DNA of 64,000 nt from Sinotaia quadrata (taxonomy: Eukaryota; Mollusca; Gastropoda; Architaenioglossa; Viviparidae): NCBI GenBank assembly GCA_028829895.1, contig CM054178.1, positions 25,120,701 to 25,184,700 of the forward strand. Direction: 5' to 3'. Numbering within the stretch: position 1 is the first letter of the stretch; each line of letters opens with the position of its first letter. Positions 27,901-42,900 of this stretch are shown piece by piece. Below the pieces are notes generated by a model. The model was given only the letters and a program-made list of their open reading frames with translations, was not told the DNA's origin and ran no database searches. The position numbers and the translations under genes are program-made.

Positions 27901-30900
27901 CCCTTTTAGTGTGCATTTTAAAATTTTCCTACAGATAGTTTATAATTATAACCCCTTCACTGCTGGGATCTTTGAATTCTTGTAATTTCATTCCCAGAGA
28001 TATGTGAGATTTTTTTTTTTTGTTTATTGAATTAAAACCTTTAATATACTCACCTGATAAAAAGACAGAAGGGAATGACAGAGGTGGCAGAGCAAAATAA
28101 TATTTTGTGAGTTTAGCAGAGTTGTCTTCTAATAAAAATGACCATCTCTTAGCCATAGATTATATGCCCTGGGAAATGAAGGGGTTAAACAGATAGATTT
28201 ACATTTGAAGTTGTATCGTTGTGAAGGTTCATGGCATGTGTGAGTGTACACACAATACAAAGGGACTCAACTGTGAAATGTGTGAAGATTTTTACAATGA
28301 CCTGCCTTGGAGACCTGCCCGTCAGAATCAGCCAAACACTTGCAAAAGTGAGAAGAAAATATTTTTATTTTGTACTTTTAAGAATATTAAAATTTGAGAT
28401 TCTGTAGAGTTTTGTATAGGCTCCAAACTTTCCAAAAATTTGATAATTACATAGCACAAGAAATGCTTAATTAAATTATTTATCTGTTACATCTGATTAA
28501 TGTTGTAATCACTGATTTCCACTGCTAGAATATTTAGTGTTTATCTAGAACAAATTTACTTAGCATTTTAATTACTGTTTCTTCACAGCTCTTCATATAC
28601 ATAATGTTTATCCACCAAAAGTTTATATATAATAATATAGTGTTTATTCTGAGCAAGTTACAAGGTGTTTATCCAGGCAAGTATGCTTAGTAATAAAGAC
28701 ATACCTAATGTTTGTTTATTACGTTAAGTACACCTTTTGTGATTACTAGTATTTTTTTAATTTGTCCATTGTAGCTCTTTTATTCCAGGTCTACCATTTT
28801 TCTTCCTTGTCAAGACTTTAAAAGGTTGAAAACAAATTAGCTGGGTTTATTGTAAGAGTACTTCATTTCTTCACAGTCTCTTTTGGCTACTTGTTCGGGG
28901 CTTCTTTTGGCTACATGTTCACAGCCTCTTTTGGCTACTTATTCACAGCCTCTTTTGATTACTTGTTCACAGTTTCTTTTGCCTGCTTATTCACAGCCTC
29001 TTTTGACTATTTGTTCACAGCAGAATACAGTAGAGAATCCCTTCTCTATGTTTTCTCTTTGTCTGCTTCCATCCTTAAGTACCTTAAGGTCTCATATTTG
29101 CACACTTCTACTAAAAGCTGGCATCTTGTCAACATTATGTACATTTTCAAAATTCCCCCAACAGTATATTATGATAACATACAGTCAGCAATCATTTGAT
29201 CGTGAGGTCCATCAATCAAAAATGTACTATCTTTTGAGTACCTATATAAAGAGACTACTCATTTTCAAGAAGTTTCTCTAAAAACATATATATATATATT
29301 TATCAGCAAGAGCATACCATTTCTTCAGTATCTTTATTTATTTCAAATGTTAAATTTGTAAATCCAAATTATTTTTGTTTAATTTTTTTTTTTAAACAGA
29401 CATTTATTTGTTTCACATTGTCATTTTGCAGATTGTGACATAATGTAGTGTTGTATTAACTGTAGTTTTCTTAGTTACATGGTCTTGACTAGTTTGCATG
29501 AAAATATTTGTTGCACTTTTCTTTAATGTGCAAATATTGACAAGTGTTTTCGAGCTTGCGTAAGTACAAGCCTGCTTATGAGTTAATTTTTTCATTATTA
29601 TTATTATAAGTATGTTTGGGTTTTTATCCAATACAAGCATACCTAATGTCCACCCAGTAAAGGAATGTTTGTCTTGTCTGCAGAATGCAACTGTAACAAT
29701 CATGCCAACAAGTGTCATTTTGATGCTGCTCGCTTCAAGTCAAGTGGTTTTGAGAGTGGTGGTGTTTGTGATGACTGCCTGCATAACACTCAAGGGGTTA
29801 ATTGTCAGGAATGTAAACGGTTTTTCTTCCAAGATCCTAACCGAGATATACGTGATCCAGAAATTTGTCAGCGTATGTATACTTTCTTTGGACTGGATGA
29901 TTTTTAGCTTATTAATATGCTATTTGATTTTTTTCTAATTCATTCAGATTAATATTTTATACAGAACCATTAGTAAATTGTGTTATTTATTTATTTTGAG
30001 GATAAGATGAAACTTTTAAGGAAAGATGGAAGCAAATGCATGCTTTAGCCCCACAATTTTGCCTTATTATTTGTTAGGCTGGCCCAGTGCTTGTTTACAC
30101 TATTTTAATGTAAAATGCTCTCCAGAAACTTTATACATATATATATGTATGTGCACACATTTGTCTTTCAATTCTAAGCAATATTAGTCTGGGCAATGAT
30201 TCCAAATTTTTGTAAACCTTTCAACCTTTTCAACCTACCCTAGTATTTAAAATTATATATTTTTTTTGTTTTTTTAAACACAGTAAACTGTATTTTAAAG
30301 TAAGAGAAAATTTCAGAATTTGCTGGGATCCATATAATTGTCTTAATTGAAGGTTCCAAAATATAAACTGTTCATCTGTCTGCAAACTTTAATTTTAGAT
30401 TTCATTAAATACAGTCTTAATTAAAGACACTACTGACTACACAAGATTGAATTAGATTGTTTTCATTTCTTAATACAGAATTTTGAACCTGGAATCATTG
30501 ACTTTGAAATTTGTCTGGTTTGGTGTTGGAGGGATTCAGTATTAACTTAGTCAGGTGTAATTTTAATGCATTGTATCTTTCAGTTTGTTCTTTTCTTGTT
30601 TGTTGAATTTGATTCTGTGTTCACTGATAAAATCATTAAGAAAAATGTTCTGCATTATAAATATAATCTTTCATTTTAATAAAGATTTACTGTAAAACTG
30701 TTATTTTTATTAATTTATACTGATTTTGATTTTTAAAATCTCTGTCTATCATTATTAATATAATTGAAGATTTACTGGAAGCATGCTTCTACTCTAAGAA
30801 TTGAATATGTTTGTGTACACTAGCTTGGACAAGATTCATACCCGTGAGTAAAAGTTTTAATAAATATTTGAATTCTATTATCTTTGTCTCCTGACAGCAT

Positions 30901-33900
30901 GTGACTGTGATACATTTGGATCTGAACAAAATGGATTATGTGAGAGTACAACAGACCCAGTCCTAGGGACAGTTGCTGGTCGGTGTATTTGCAAGAAATA
31001 TGTCATGGGCCCACGTTGTGATTCTTGTATTAACAATTACTGGAATCTGCAGCAAGAGAATCCACATGGATGTGAAGGTAGTGCTTTTTTACACAGATAT
31101 TAATTTTACTTTACAGTTTTTGAAGATAAATTGCTTATCATGAATTACTTACGCAAGTGTTACAAAAACACATCTGACATATTAAATACGGAAGCAAATT
31201 GAATTTAATTTCAAGAAAAGATTATTGTATTTATTTGTTATAAAACTTTTTTTAACAAAATTTGTTATAAACATTACCTAACACAAGGAGTTTTTAAATT
31301 ATTGCAAATATATTTGTGTAGCCTGCTCTTGTAATGTTCTGGGAACAATTGAGGGTATTGGCTGTGACCAGGAGACTGGAATGTGTAGATGCAAGCGTTA
31401 TGTGACTGGCAGAAACTGTGACGAATGCTACGTGAGTATTTATCATGTCTTTAGTATGTCATGTCAGAAATATAAACTTGTTTTCCAGTATATATACATT
31501 TATCCACAAGGAATTAGTTTTACCCTAGAATATACACATTCAACACAAAAGATGGAAAGGGAAAAAAAAACATATCACAGCAAAGCTATTGCAATAAAGG
31601 ACTTCAAACTGTAACCTTTTTGCTTACAGAGCAGACAATCCCTCCAATATTTTTATTGCTTTCGTCTCTATATTGGAAAACACCTAAGACTGCTAGAAAC
31701 CCAAGGTGTGTATGGCGGTAGTGGGAGGAGAGAGAGAATATTGCATTATTTCCAAGGTGACCTAAGAAGGAAAGAAAACAATTTGCTTGATACTGCCAAA
31801 GCCAGGCTTAATTTAACAGATACCTAGGCAGCATAAGTTTAATTTCACAGCTGATGGGGGGGGGGGGGGGGATTGGGGGAGTAGATGGATGGGTATTACT
31901 GTCAGTAAATTAAAAAAAATGTTGACAAGCTGCATTTCTCTTCTGCTTCCCACCTTTATATTTTTTCAGATGTTGGTTGTCTGATGTCACATTAGTCTAT
32001 AAAATAAATGTAAACATCAAGAATCTTTATACAGTTTGCCTACTCTCACCTTGGAGCATAGATAATGATGAGAATAGGTGTTTATGTAAGTCCTTACTTC
32101 CCAGTTAGCTACTATAATATGATAGCTGTTCTTCCCTTGGAAGAAAATTTCAAAACAGACAATTGCAATTTTAAAAAAGATGTCTTCTCAGATAAATTTT
32201 TGGCTGAGGGATAGTTGATGTACAACATAGTGAAAAATGTTTAAAATGGTAGCTAATTTATCAAAACTGGTCCATTATTTGTGTCTTGTAGTGTAGAACT
32301 CCTACTAAGGAATGCAGTCCCTCCTAATTGAAGATGTTTGCTTTATCTGTATGTGAGTTCATAGTTAACTACTCACTTTAACCAGTCCATACTAATGTGC
32401 CTAACTCAAAGACTTTTATGATATCATCACTCGATTAGTAAGGTGTGCACTTAAATAAGAAACACAGTGACTGATATCATGAAAAGCAGGTAAGACATTT
32501 TAATACTAACCACAGCACATTTAGCAGAGTTGAAACATGTTTACATTTCTTGTGTATACCTAATCTTAGTATAAAATTAATAAATGAAACTTTTATGTCA
32601 GTTGATATAATTTCTTCAGCTTGAAAAAAAAGATTATAAGATGGAAAATTAATTTTGTCTAGGTTTTTTAAAATTGTGATTATTGTTTTACTTCTGTTCT
32701 TTCCAATTTTGATCTTGATCTGCATTTTGTACATCATCTCAGCATGTCAAGGAAAGTGATTCCATTTTTTGTGAGAGTTTTCACTGATCTTCTTGAGTAT
32801 GTATCACGTAATTGACCGTCATCATTCACTTTTGATAGTAGACAGTGTGCAGATAATCTCAGCTGGGCTATGGATTTGCAATTGTTTCTTTTATCACAAA
32901 CACCTGCAAACTACTGAACAATGGACACATCTCAAAAGTATCACTTGGTTTGCTATGGCCAATGTTTTCATATGCAGATGTGTTCATCTGGAGACCAAGT
33001 TATTTTAAAACTTTTGGTAATTAATAAAAATATAGTACATAATTTTTCAGGCTAGCTGTGACATCACAACTATGACAAAAAGTAAACTGACTCATTATAA
33101 GTGAGGATACTATTTTCTTATTTTTAACAAAATAAGACTATTTGTTTGTAACATTTGTGAACAAAAACATGTAAATAAATGGATTCCAAAAATGAAGAAA
33201 GAGAACAGTTTTGTAGAGGAGTTAAACCTACTGTGGCAAGGAAAGTTATTCTCACAAATCTTCAAGTTTCAATCTTCCTAATCAGGAACTGAGGTCTATG
33301 TCTTTTTTTGCACCTTCCCCAGCACACACATATCTTCATCTCTTACAAATTGTACAGTAATTCCTTCAGTATTATAAAGGCAGATGCTTTAGCAGAGTTA
33401 TTTCTCTTGTGATCACAGAGAGTAAACATCCTGGTGCCTGGATTCTGTTCTTGCTTCATCCTAGTTCCCACATCTTTCTGGGCTGGAAGATGCTAGGTGT
33501 TTCCAATCATAATAAGGAATTCCTTTCTCACTGCTAAAAAAAATGCATGTGTGTAAAGGATTGTCTGCTATTTTAACTCTGAAGTTCCTTAGTCAGTAGC
33601 AGCTATTCCTTGCATTTCTTTGTTGTTGACTACCTCAGGGCTCAGCTGTGGGCTTGATTGCATGGCTAGGTAATACTCCAGTGCTCTGGACATCTGATAA
33701 ATAATTGGAAAACCCTTATTTTATTTAGAAAATTATATATTTAATGCTTTCACGGGATGTTTCCTTTGCTTGGTTAATAAACTGGTTAAGAGAAAAAAAC
33801 TCTTTGTACATGACCCTTTAGAGGGTAAAATTGATTTATGTTTTATATTTGGGTTTATTTTGATATTATCCAAAGCATAAAAATCAGGATAGCCTAACAT

Positions 33901-36900
33901 ATGACAAAATGAAAATGCTTAATTGTATTTTTTATGGATCAAGTATAAGATGTATTTTATTTTAAAATACCCATCACATCCACTAAAATTAAGGTACATT
34001 TTAAAATTCAAATGCTCACAAAATGTTCACAAATAGACACAAATGAGTTTAGGAAATAAATTCTTACAGAGGAGTCTTGGCTGACAGTGATCAGAAGAAA
34101 AATTGTCCTTTTGTGGTGAAAGTACTGTAAAGTGAAGACAGCAAAACTGTTCATTGATATATATGCATTGTATAAATGCACACTATCAGTACTGCATTGC
34201 TCTCCCCTGAAAAAGAATCATAACACCAACTTCTTTAAATAACTCAGAGCCATAGGCACTGTCTTCTCCATTATTTCCAATTTGACTTATTCCATGCTTT
34301 GTTTTAGAAAGTCTGCCAATCTCATGTCAAAATGCTCATTCATTTAAAGAGCTTGATGAAAAATAATTTTATTTCTGAGCAGCCTGGCTTTTGGGGTCTC
34401 AGTGAATATGATCATGGCTGTCATGCATGCAAGTGTGACATTGGTGGTGCACTGCAGTCGACATGTGACCAAAGTACTGGACAGTGCGAGTGCCGCAGAC
34501 ATATCACGGGAAAGATGTGCAAAGAAGTTGAGCAAGGGTATTACTTTGCGCACCTGGACCACAACATCTACGAGGCTGAGTTTGGAAAAGGCATTGCTGT
34601 AAGTATCTGTACTTTTATTATTTTTCTGCTTTCATTTACAGAAAAACAAGTCACTAACCACTACCAGAAACATTTTTAAAGTGTCAGTAGCAGTTAATTA
34701 TAAAAGAACAGTTACAAGTTAATAACACTTATCTTTTTAAAAAAAAATGAAATGTAGTCACAGTCACTTGATAGCTGATCTGATTGAGATGGCCTCTCAT
34801 ACTTTCTAGTTTTAACTGGTGCTTAAAACTAAAACATAATTCATAGATTTAATTATTCTGTAAATTTTCTTTTTTAAAATATAAAACTCCTGCCAAAGTT
34901 CTTGTGATTCATGACTTTCACCCCATTTTTTAAAGATTTTTCCCAAAATATTACTATTTTTTGTAAAACCTAAAAATCTTTAAATTAAAAGCATACCTGC
35001 CTACCTTCCGCTTTTAGCGGAAGAATCTCCCGCTTTTACCTCGAATCTCCCGCTCTTCCGCTTCCAAAAGAAATCTTCCGCTTTCATTTTCATTTTCAAT
35101 TTTTTTTTTCATGATCAATTATGACAGGACGAAAAACTTACCGTGCGTTCAATAGAGCTAACGGCGGCGTAACTCTAACTGCTTCTCTGTCGTCTGCTAT
35201 GAGCTCTTCAGCATACGAGTCCTTTTCTAACACTTCCGGAATCTTATTCGTCGGCCGTTATTAATTTTAGTTGACAAAACAGAATTTCGCTCGTGAAATA
35301 AACATTTTCTTTAAATATTTTTTATGTTGAGAAGTCAGAGCTTAGCGGGATAAGCAAATTCGGTTCATAACGTTTTTTACTGCCCGTTCGACCGATAGAC
35401 GAAGTTCGATTTTTCAAAATGGCGGCCACGTAGCGATAGTATATGCGTGACAATTACGAAATATTTACTTTAATAAATAACATTCAACTTACATGTAAGA
35501 CAGTCTATGCAGTTTTCTTCAGAAATTATCCGTCCAAAACGAGCTATTTTGACGAATTATATTGCAATGCTAGGAAAAAGATTGGCGTTTTCAATAACGG
35601 TAGGTCTATGTTTGAAACCGCATTGAGGTTCAAATAATCATTTTTCTAGAATCCGTTGTAATTATTCTTATATAATATGTAAGGCTTCAAAATTTATTTT
35701 AAAAAAAAAAGTGACAGAAGTTTTAAAACAAAAGATCATCGGCGATAAAGAAATGATCCTGAGTCAAATTTGTTTGAAAATAATTTACGGAATTGTGAAC
35801 ATTTTGATTTAGTCGAAATTTTTATTTTAATCATTTCTGCTAAAAAAAATAATAAAAAATTAGAAATATATATAGGCCTATATATATACATGTATTTGTA
35901 AATTAGCCGTTGATATTTTGTGATTACGCAGTACACACATTATTATAATAGAATTTTAGAAGGCATGATAATAAATACACATACATTGAAGACAAAAGAA
36001 ATGCATAAAAGTTAAAACATTAAAAATAATAATATTAATCATATCCAATTCTTAATTAACAAAGCATGCTTATTGAAGAATAATGTCTTTTTAATAACAT
36101 TTTAAATGTTACAGGAAGACTTTCACTGTTTTTTCTCTAGTCTAATGGACATGTAAATTTAGAAAAATACAGGTGTTTTATATATTTAAATCATTTATAA
36201 ATTAAAATCTGAACCAGATATTCTAAAACTAATAACTGGTATTGCTTTCTCATAACAAAGACAACATATATTCCAAATTTTATTAATGTGGATTGATAAA
36301 TATATTTTTTTAAAAATTTCTTTGCAATATTCTGGTTCTATGTAGTATTACTATTAGAAAATAAAAAGACTGTACACTGAGGATGTAAAGGATAGTAATA
36401 TATAGATATAGTATTACTATTAGTATATTTAATTCTGAGAGAGCTAAATGACTAAGAGCAGTCCAATGTAGTATGGATAGGGTATATTTATTTTAAAAAA
36501 ATAAACCACTTGAACACTTTTAAAGTTCTGTAGTCTTTATTTTACTTTAAATGTGTTTTTCTCAAAATGACTTTTTTCCTCTGTTGAACTAAATGCTAAG
36601 ACCCCTTTTGAATAGTTGTAATTATTCCATGTCCCTGAAATTTGGTATACTAGTTTCTCATACATAAAATTAAAAGGTTGTGGATGGATGAAAGCCTATA
36701 TGCTTTAGGTTTAAGTAAATTTTATTTTTTTAAATTCTACATGTTCTCCCAAAATATATATTTTAGATGGATACAATAAAAAAAAAATCATAACTTTTTT
36801 CTTAAAATTTTTCAATAGGCACATGTTCCTTTTTGTGGCTTGTACATTAGATAATAAAAAGTTAAATATATATTTTAAAAAAAATCCATTTATGAAATAT

Positions 36901-39900
36901 TTAATGAATTTCTGTAAAAGTGAAAATCATGATGCGGTACTTCAATGGCCCATTATTCTGAAATGTGAAGATCCTTCTTCAAATGAAGTCTAAAGAAATA
37001 TCTAAATAAAACTGCCTAACACTTGGTGTGCTTGACAAAAATTCATCTAAAATAAACAGTGGAATGGAGACTAGACAAAATGTAGACAAATTGTTGTGCT
37101 TTGCATTAATCATTACATTATTGGTAAGTTTATTTACAAATATTAACATTATTTTTTTTATTTGGCATTTATTTTATATTATTGGTATATCTATTAAAAA
37201 GCCAGACTCCGCATAAAATCTTCTGGTTTCCATTCAAAATCTTCTGGTTTTGGACCAGTGATCTTCTGGTTTCCTAAGGTGGGGGGTAGGCAGGTCTGTA
37301 AAAGCGCTATTAATGTAAAATCCAGGTCTGTCACTATGGTAAAATTATTAAAACTATAACCATGTTCTGTTACAAAAAGAATAGAATCTCTTATCTGTGG
37401 TAGATTTCACTATCTTCTAACCAGATATTCACAACATGATTTGAATGTGCACGCCGTTTTCATACAATATTTAATATAATATAAACATGAAGATGAATCA
37501 ACAGGAGTACAGCTGAAGCAGTGTTCTTTCAGAACATTATTGACATAATGTCAGTCGACTAATGTTTTAATTAATTGTAACATACTATTACAAGAGAATA
37601 ATAAAAAACCAAGCATAAAATATATATATGGTATATACGTTGATTCTGTTAATGTGCAGACACTTAACTGATTCTGATATGTAGACACTATTGTATATAA
37701 TTATGCAGTGATTCTAATTATATGTTGATTCTAATAATAGGCACATGATGTATAGAGTTTTGGGGTATTGATACTTATCATATGTAAATACGAATCTATA
37801 CATGTAATTCATTGATTCTAATAATAGACACATGATGTATAGAGTTTTGGGGGTATTGATACTTATCATATGTCATATGAAACACGAATCTCTACATGTA
37901 ATACATTGATTCTAATAAAATGCAAACATTACTTCTATAGTAATACATTATTTCTTGATTCTAATAGTATACCAGCACTAATGTATATGTTAGATATGTT
38001 TAATGTGGAACTTTTTCAACCTGTCTCTCATCCAAAGCTTATGTGCTCTTTGACTGTAGTGAATCAGACTCATGCTTAGTTGGGTTGTTTGTATCCTCTT
38101 GATAGATGTGAGAAATTAAATAAAAATGGAAATAACAAACTAACCTTTCAATACTTTAAAAATAGTTGTCACCAAACTTATAAATCAAACCAAGTTAATA
38201 TATAAAATACAGTTTTTATTATACACTTACCAATCGCAGAATTGAAATGCTTGTAATACATTTTTCAGAATGCCAAGGTTTACGTACGTGAACCTATTCA
38301 AGGGGGACTATCCTACTGGACTGGACCTGGATATATGAGAGTGATGGAAGGGGATAGTATTGAATTTAATATCGACAACATTCCCTTCAGCACATTCTAT
38401 GACTTTGTCATCCGTTATGATCCCAGGGTAAGCCACCAGTTGTGCAAAATTCTATTAATAACACTAAGTGGAAATTATTAAGTTTATCAGTCAGGATGTT
38501 GTTCTGTATGTTGATGGCACTGATTAATCTTAGTTCTTAACATATATTGATTTCTATCCTGTTCAGTATTAGATTTTTGGAACTATGTGGGAAAGTGTAA
38601 TTGCTCATAAATACAGATATCATTTAGAACTCTGCAGACATGTTCAGTTTATAATTCTTGAGTTGTGACACAACCATTTTTATACTCACATTAGTGTTGC
38701 GCAAGAGATTAGCAAGAGATGTGCTAGGTGCAGTTATTTGAATATGATAGTCTTGGTAACTAGCTTGTATTATGAAACAGATGAAATGGGTTATCTAAAG
38801 ATTAGTCTCATCTCAGTTTAACTTGTACTACAAGAAGTGGGTTACGTAAAGACCAGTCTTGGTTAACTAGTTTGTACTGCGAGAAGTGGTTTATGTAAAG
38901 AGTAGTCTTAGTTAACTAGCTTATATAACAAGAAGTGGATTATGTAAAGATCAGTCTTGGTTAACTAGTTGGTTAACCCACAAGAAGTGGGTTATATAAA
39001 GACCAGTGTTGGTTAACTAGTTTGTACTACAAGAAGTGGTTTATGTAAAGACTAATCTTAGTTAACTAGCTTATACTGCAAGTGGGTTATGTAAAAACCA
39101 CCCTCAGTTAACTAGCTTAAGAATTGGTTTATAAAGATCCATGTCAGTTAATTAGCTTATGAAGTGGATTATCTGAAGACTTGTCTTGGTTAAGTAGTTG
39201 CACAAGCAGGAATTAAATGCAAGTGGACAATCAGGAAGCTTGTATTTTCATTGGTTTGAGGTTTCTCTGATCATTTTGAATCTTAGCTTTGATTATATTT
39301 TATAGCTTGTATTGATGCTAAAGATGCAATTTCAGTAGTATTTTGAACTTAAATCAATTTATTTTTGGTGCTTTCTTAGATTAGTGAATTATTTTCACCA
39401 TCGACAAAAATGGACACTTGGTTGCATTTTTCACAAGATTGACTTCATATCAGAATTATATTGACTTAGTATTAATGGACAGGTAGCAAATGCATTAATT
39501 TATGTTATAATATTTCATAAGCAATAATTTTATTTTAAAAAATTGTTTGACATTAACACTAAGTTTAGTGTAAACTGAATTTTTTTTAAAGCATTTGTTT
39601 GGATGTGTTTGTATTTTACTGAATTGGCAATAAACAAAAATATATAAATTATAAACAAATATAAATATGAGTGTTATTGTTTTAAACAGTACTAAAATAG
39701 TGCTATTTGATGTCATTAAATAGCATAAATGTAAGCCTTCCTTATAAGTTCAAAACAGATATTAGACAACTTCTTTAGAAAATATTATTTGATTTGGAAA
39801 ACAGACTGTGATCTTCATATCTACGAGCTATTCTGGTTCTTTTAAAATAGCTACTTGGATTCCTTATTAAAGAAAGTCACGAAATAACCTAGTCATTGAT

Positions 39901-42900
39901 AACTCCATAAAAAATTGCATTCTATCACTGCTATAGATTTCTTCCTCCCCCAATCCCAACATATTCCTACAAAGAAAATATAAAACATAACCAAAAAAAG
40001 TGTACTATGAAACATGTACTAATAAAAAAATGAAATTAATAAAAAAGATGATTGAACAAATTTCAGGTTGATAAGTAGTTTTTTTTCTCTCTTTGTGAAT
40101 CTAAGCCATCTGAGGAAATGGGTAAGTGTTTCTCACTTGTGCATTGCAGCTTGCAGTTCTGTTTCTGCTACTTAAAATTTCTTTATCCATTGTCTTTTTG
40201 TTGGGTTGGTTTTTCACTTTTGAATGTTTGAGCTTCTTTCTGTTGGGAAGAATGGGTCTTATAAATATGGATTGTGTGTTTATGGGTTTTTTTGTTTGTT
40301 TGGAAGAATATGTTTTGGTTATTACAGCAGACCCTTGACATCTGTCTTTGATTTTTTTCTTCTTTTGTTTTTTAATCTGCCATATTTCACAGTCATAGTC
40401 CACTGTTTACCATTGTTTAAAATTTTCTCTTTTTCCATCATTGAATGATTATTTTGTCATTATGTTGCCACTTGTATTTGTTACAGTGATCCTGACTGTA
40501 AAGTCTAATGTGATGTTGAGAGAAAGAAAAGAATTGTGCTTTCAGAAATTAAATTAAAACCATTAATACACAGTTGATATTGGAGGTGAACATGAGATAC
40601 TATTTATATCAGAAAACTTGTAATTTAAAGAAGAAACAAAAAGATTTTGGAAAATTAGCCATGCTTGGTGCAATTAAATATTTGAAAACCAGAGAAAATG
40701 CTTAGTAGGTGACACAGTGTAAGTTTCAAGTTACTGGAGTCCTAATTGGCAAGGTAAGGGAGATAGTGCAAATTTAACTTTACCACTTGAGTCAGTTAAA
40801 AGCTGGTTCTTGATGATCTCAAGTAGGAATGTCACTAATGTTAATAAATATTGTTGATAATACATTTGCACTTGTTATTAAAATCTTTACTGGTATTTGT
40901 TTGTACAGCATACATAGCATGAAAACTTTTTAGAGCTCACATTCAATCATGCCTGGAAGTTCCCTGGAACAAATGTTCACATACCGGCCTAATGCTGTGC
41001 ATCCTTAGTTTCATTATCTTCACTTATATAAGGAACTGAACTGGAAAAGAACAGTTTTGGAGAGGCCTTTTTATTGGTTTTTTTTATAAGAAAGGATTTA
41101 ATCATTGTATTGACGTCATATTGACTTCCCTCCTGGATATTTTATCTTCATAATTACAATGAAACCTTGCTATAATATGATAATTGGGATCCATAAAATC
41201 AGATCATGTTAATAGTGGGGGTCACATTAATGTGGGGTTTTGGCAATAGAATGCATTATTAAGATATATATTTCGGGAGCCATGCCACAACTGCATTATA
41301 TCCCGAATTTGTGTTATCATGGGGTGTGTTATCACAGGGTTCCACTGTAGTTTATATACTTCTGGCATATAAAAAAACAGAGATTGTTATGGCTACCATT
41401 ACTTCACACCCACACATACACTCTGTCACTCAAGCTCAAAGAAAACAGCCCACAAAATCAAAGAAGATGATAAATAGAAGACAAAGAAAAATCATCTGAT
41501 GACTATGCTATTCAGGCAGAGGACAAAAAGGAATACAATATGCAGGCAGAAGATGAATCTGGTGAAAAAAACAGTATGTTTTTGGCACTAAAACCATACA
41601 TAATACATCAATGCCAAGAGTAACAACCCTTGTTCACAACAAAGAAGTCCAATTCCTGATAGACACACTGATGTGACAGTGAACATAATCATTCATGCTT
41701 CATACAAGTCACTGAATTTCACAAAGCTAGAAAAGAAATGTCCCAACATAAATGTGTATGACACAAAGACAACACTCCCTGTAATGGTCATTTCACTGCA
41801 GAGATTCAGTGCAAAGGAGAAAGCGTTACTATCAAAATCAGTCATTAGTAACACTGAAGCACAGGGCTCATGTAATCTACTCAGTAATGCAACATCACAA
41901 GCTCTGAAATTCATACAGTATATGTTTTCAGCAAGCGTGCTCATCCCTGATGAATTCTCAACTCTTTTTAAAGGAGAAATGGAGAAAATCAGAAACAAGA
42001 AAATCACCCTTCATATTGACAAGGGTATCCAACCAATAGCACAGCAACTCAGAAGAATTCCATTTCATGTCAGAAAAGATAAGAGCTCAAGCATCTTGAA
42101 GATCTTGACATAATCGAGAAAGTCAATGGCCCTACTCCTCTGGTGAGCCCAATCATAGTTGTACCAAAGAAAGAAGGTGTATGTATTTGCACTGACATGC
42201 ATGAAGCAAATAAAGAAATCAAGTGTGAAAACATTCAATGCGAATGATTGATGATCTCATTGCAGATCTAAATGTCTCCACAGTTATCAGTAAATTGGAT
42301 CTGACATGTGCCTATCACCAGCTTGAATTAGATGAGTTAGACAAATACATCACATTTTCAACATATTTTGGGATGAGATGGTACAAGAGATTGTTGTTTG
42401 GGGTGAATGCAGCAGAGATCTTTCAGAATTGACATTCCTGGATCCAAGAAATTGTCTTATGGTATCATCATTCATGACAGGAATGAAACAGAGCATGGCA
42501 AAGTGCTCAGAGGTACACTGAAAAAGCTGAATGAGTATGGAGTCAAAATCAACAAAGACAAGTGCAAATTTTCTGTAAAGCAACTTAAGTTCTATGACCG
42601 TATATCTGGAGAAAAAAAGGTTTTCCAGCCAGACCCAGTCGGAATTTAAACAATTGTCAACACTGAGGCATATAAAACCATAACTGAAGATCATTCCTCA
42701 GAATGACACAATACATAGCAAGATTCATTCGTGGATATTCATCAAACCACAGAACCACTCTGAACACTCACCAAGAAAGACACCATGGAAAACGGAAGAA
42801 TCAGAACAAGCCTTTGACAAACTGAAGCAAGCTCTCACAGGAACACTTGTAATGGCATACTTCAACCCTGCAAAAGAAATCACAATCTTGGTAGATGCAA

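Larger units (their letters stand above)
26456..28226 (+). other. Intron 4
   Basis: Contains a two-copy repeat at 26686-26782, a C11/T13 tract at 26836-26859, a C-rich run at 27363-27372 and a MITE at 27951-28185 that ends only about 40 bp before exon 5. No host gene is seen. Confidence 0.9.
34599..38268 (+). other. Intron 9
   Basis: Mostly occupied by the TIR element at 34993-37298. The remainder has a repeat of about 120 bp between 37670 and 37930. No host gene is seen. Confidence 0.9.

Noticed and set aside
29413..29718. 101-codon minus-strand frame
   Set aside because: Overlaps exon 6 on the opposite strand; no motif.
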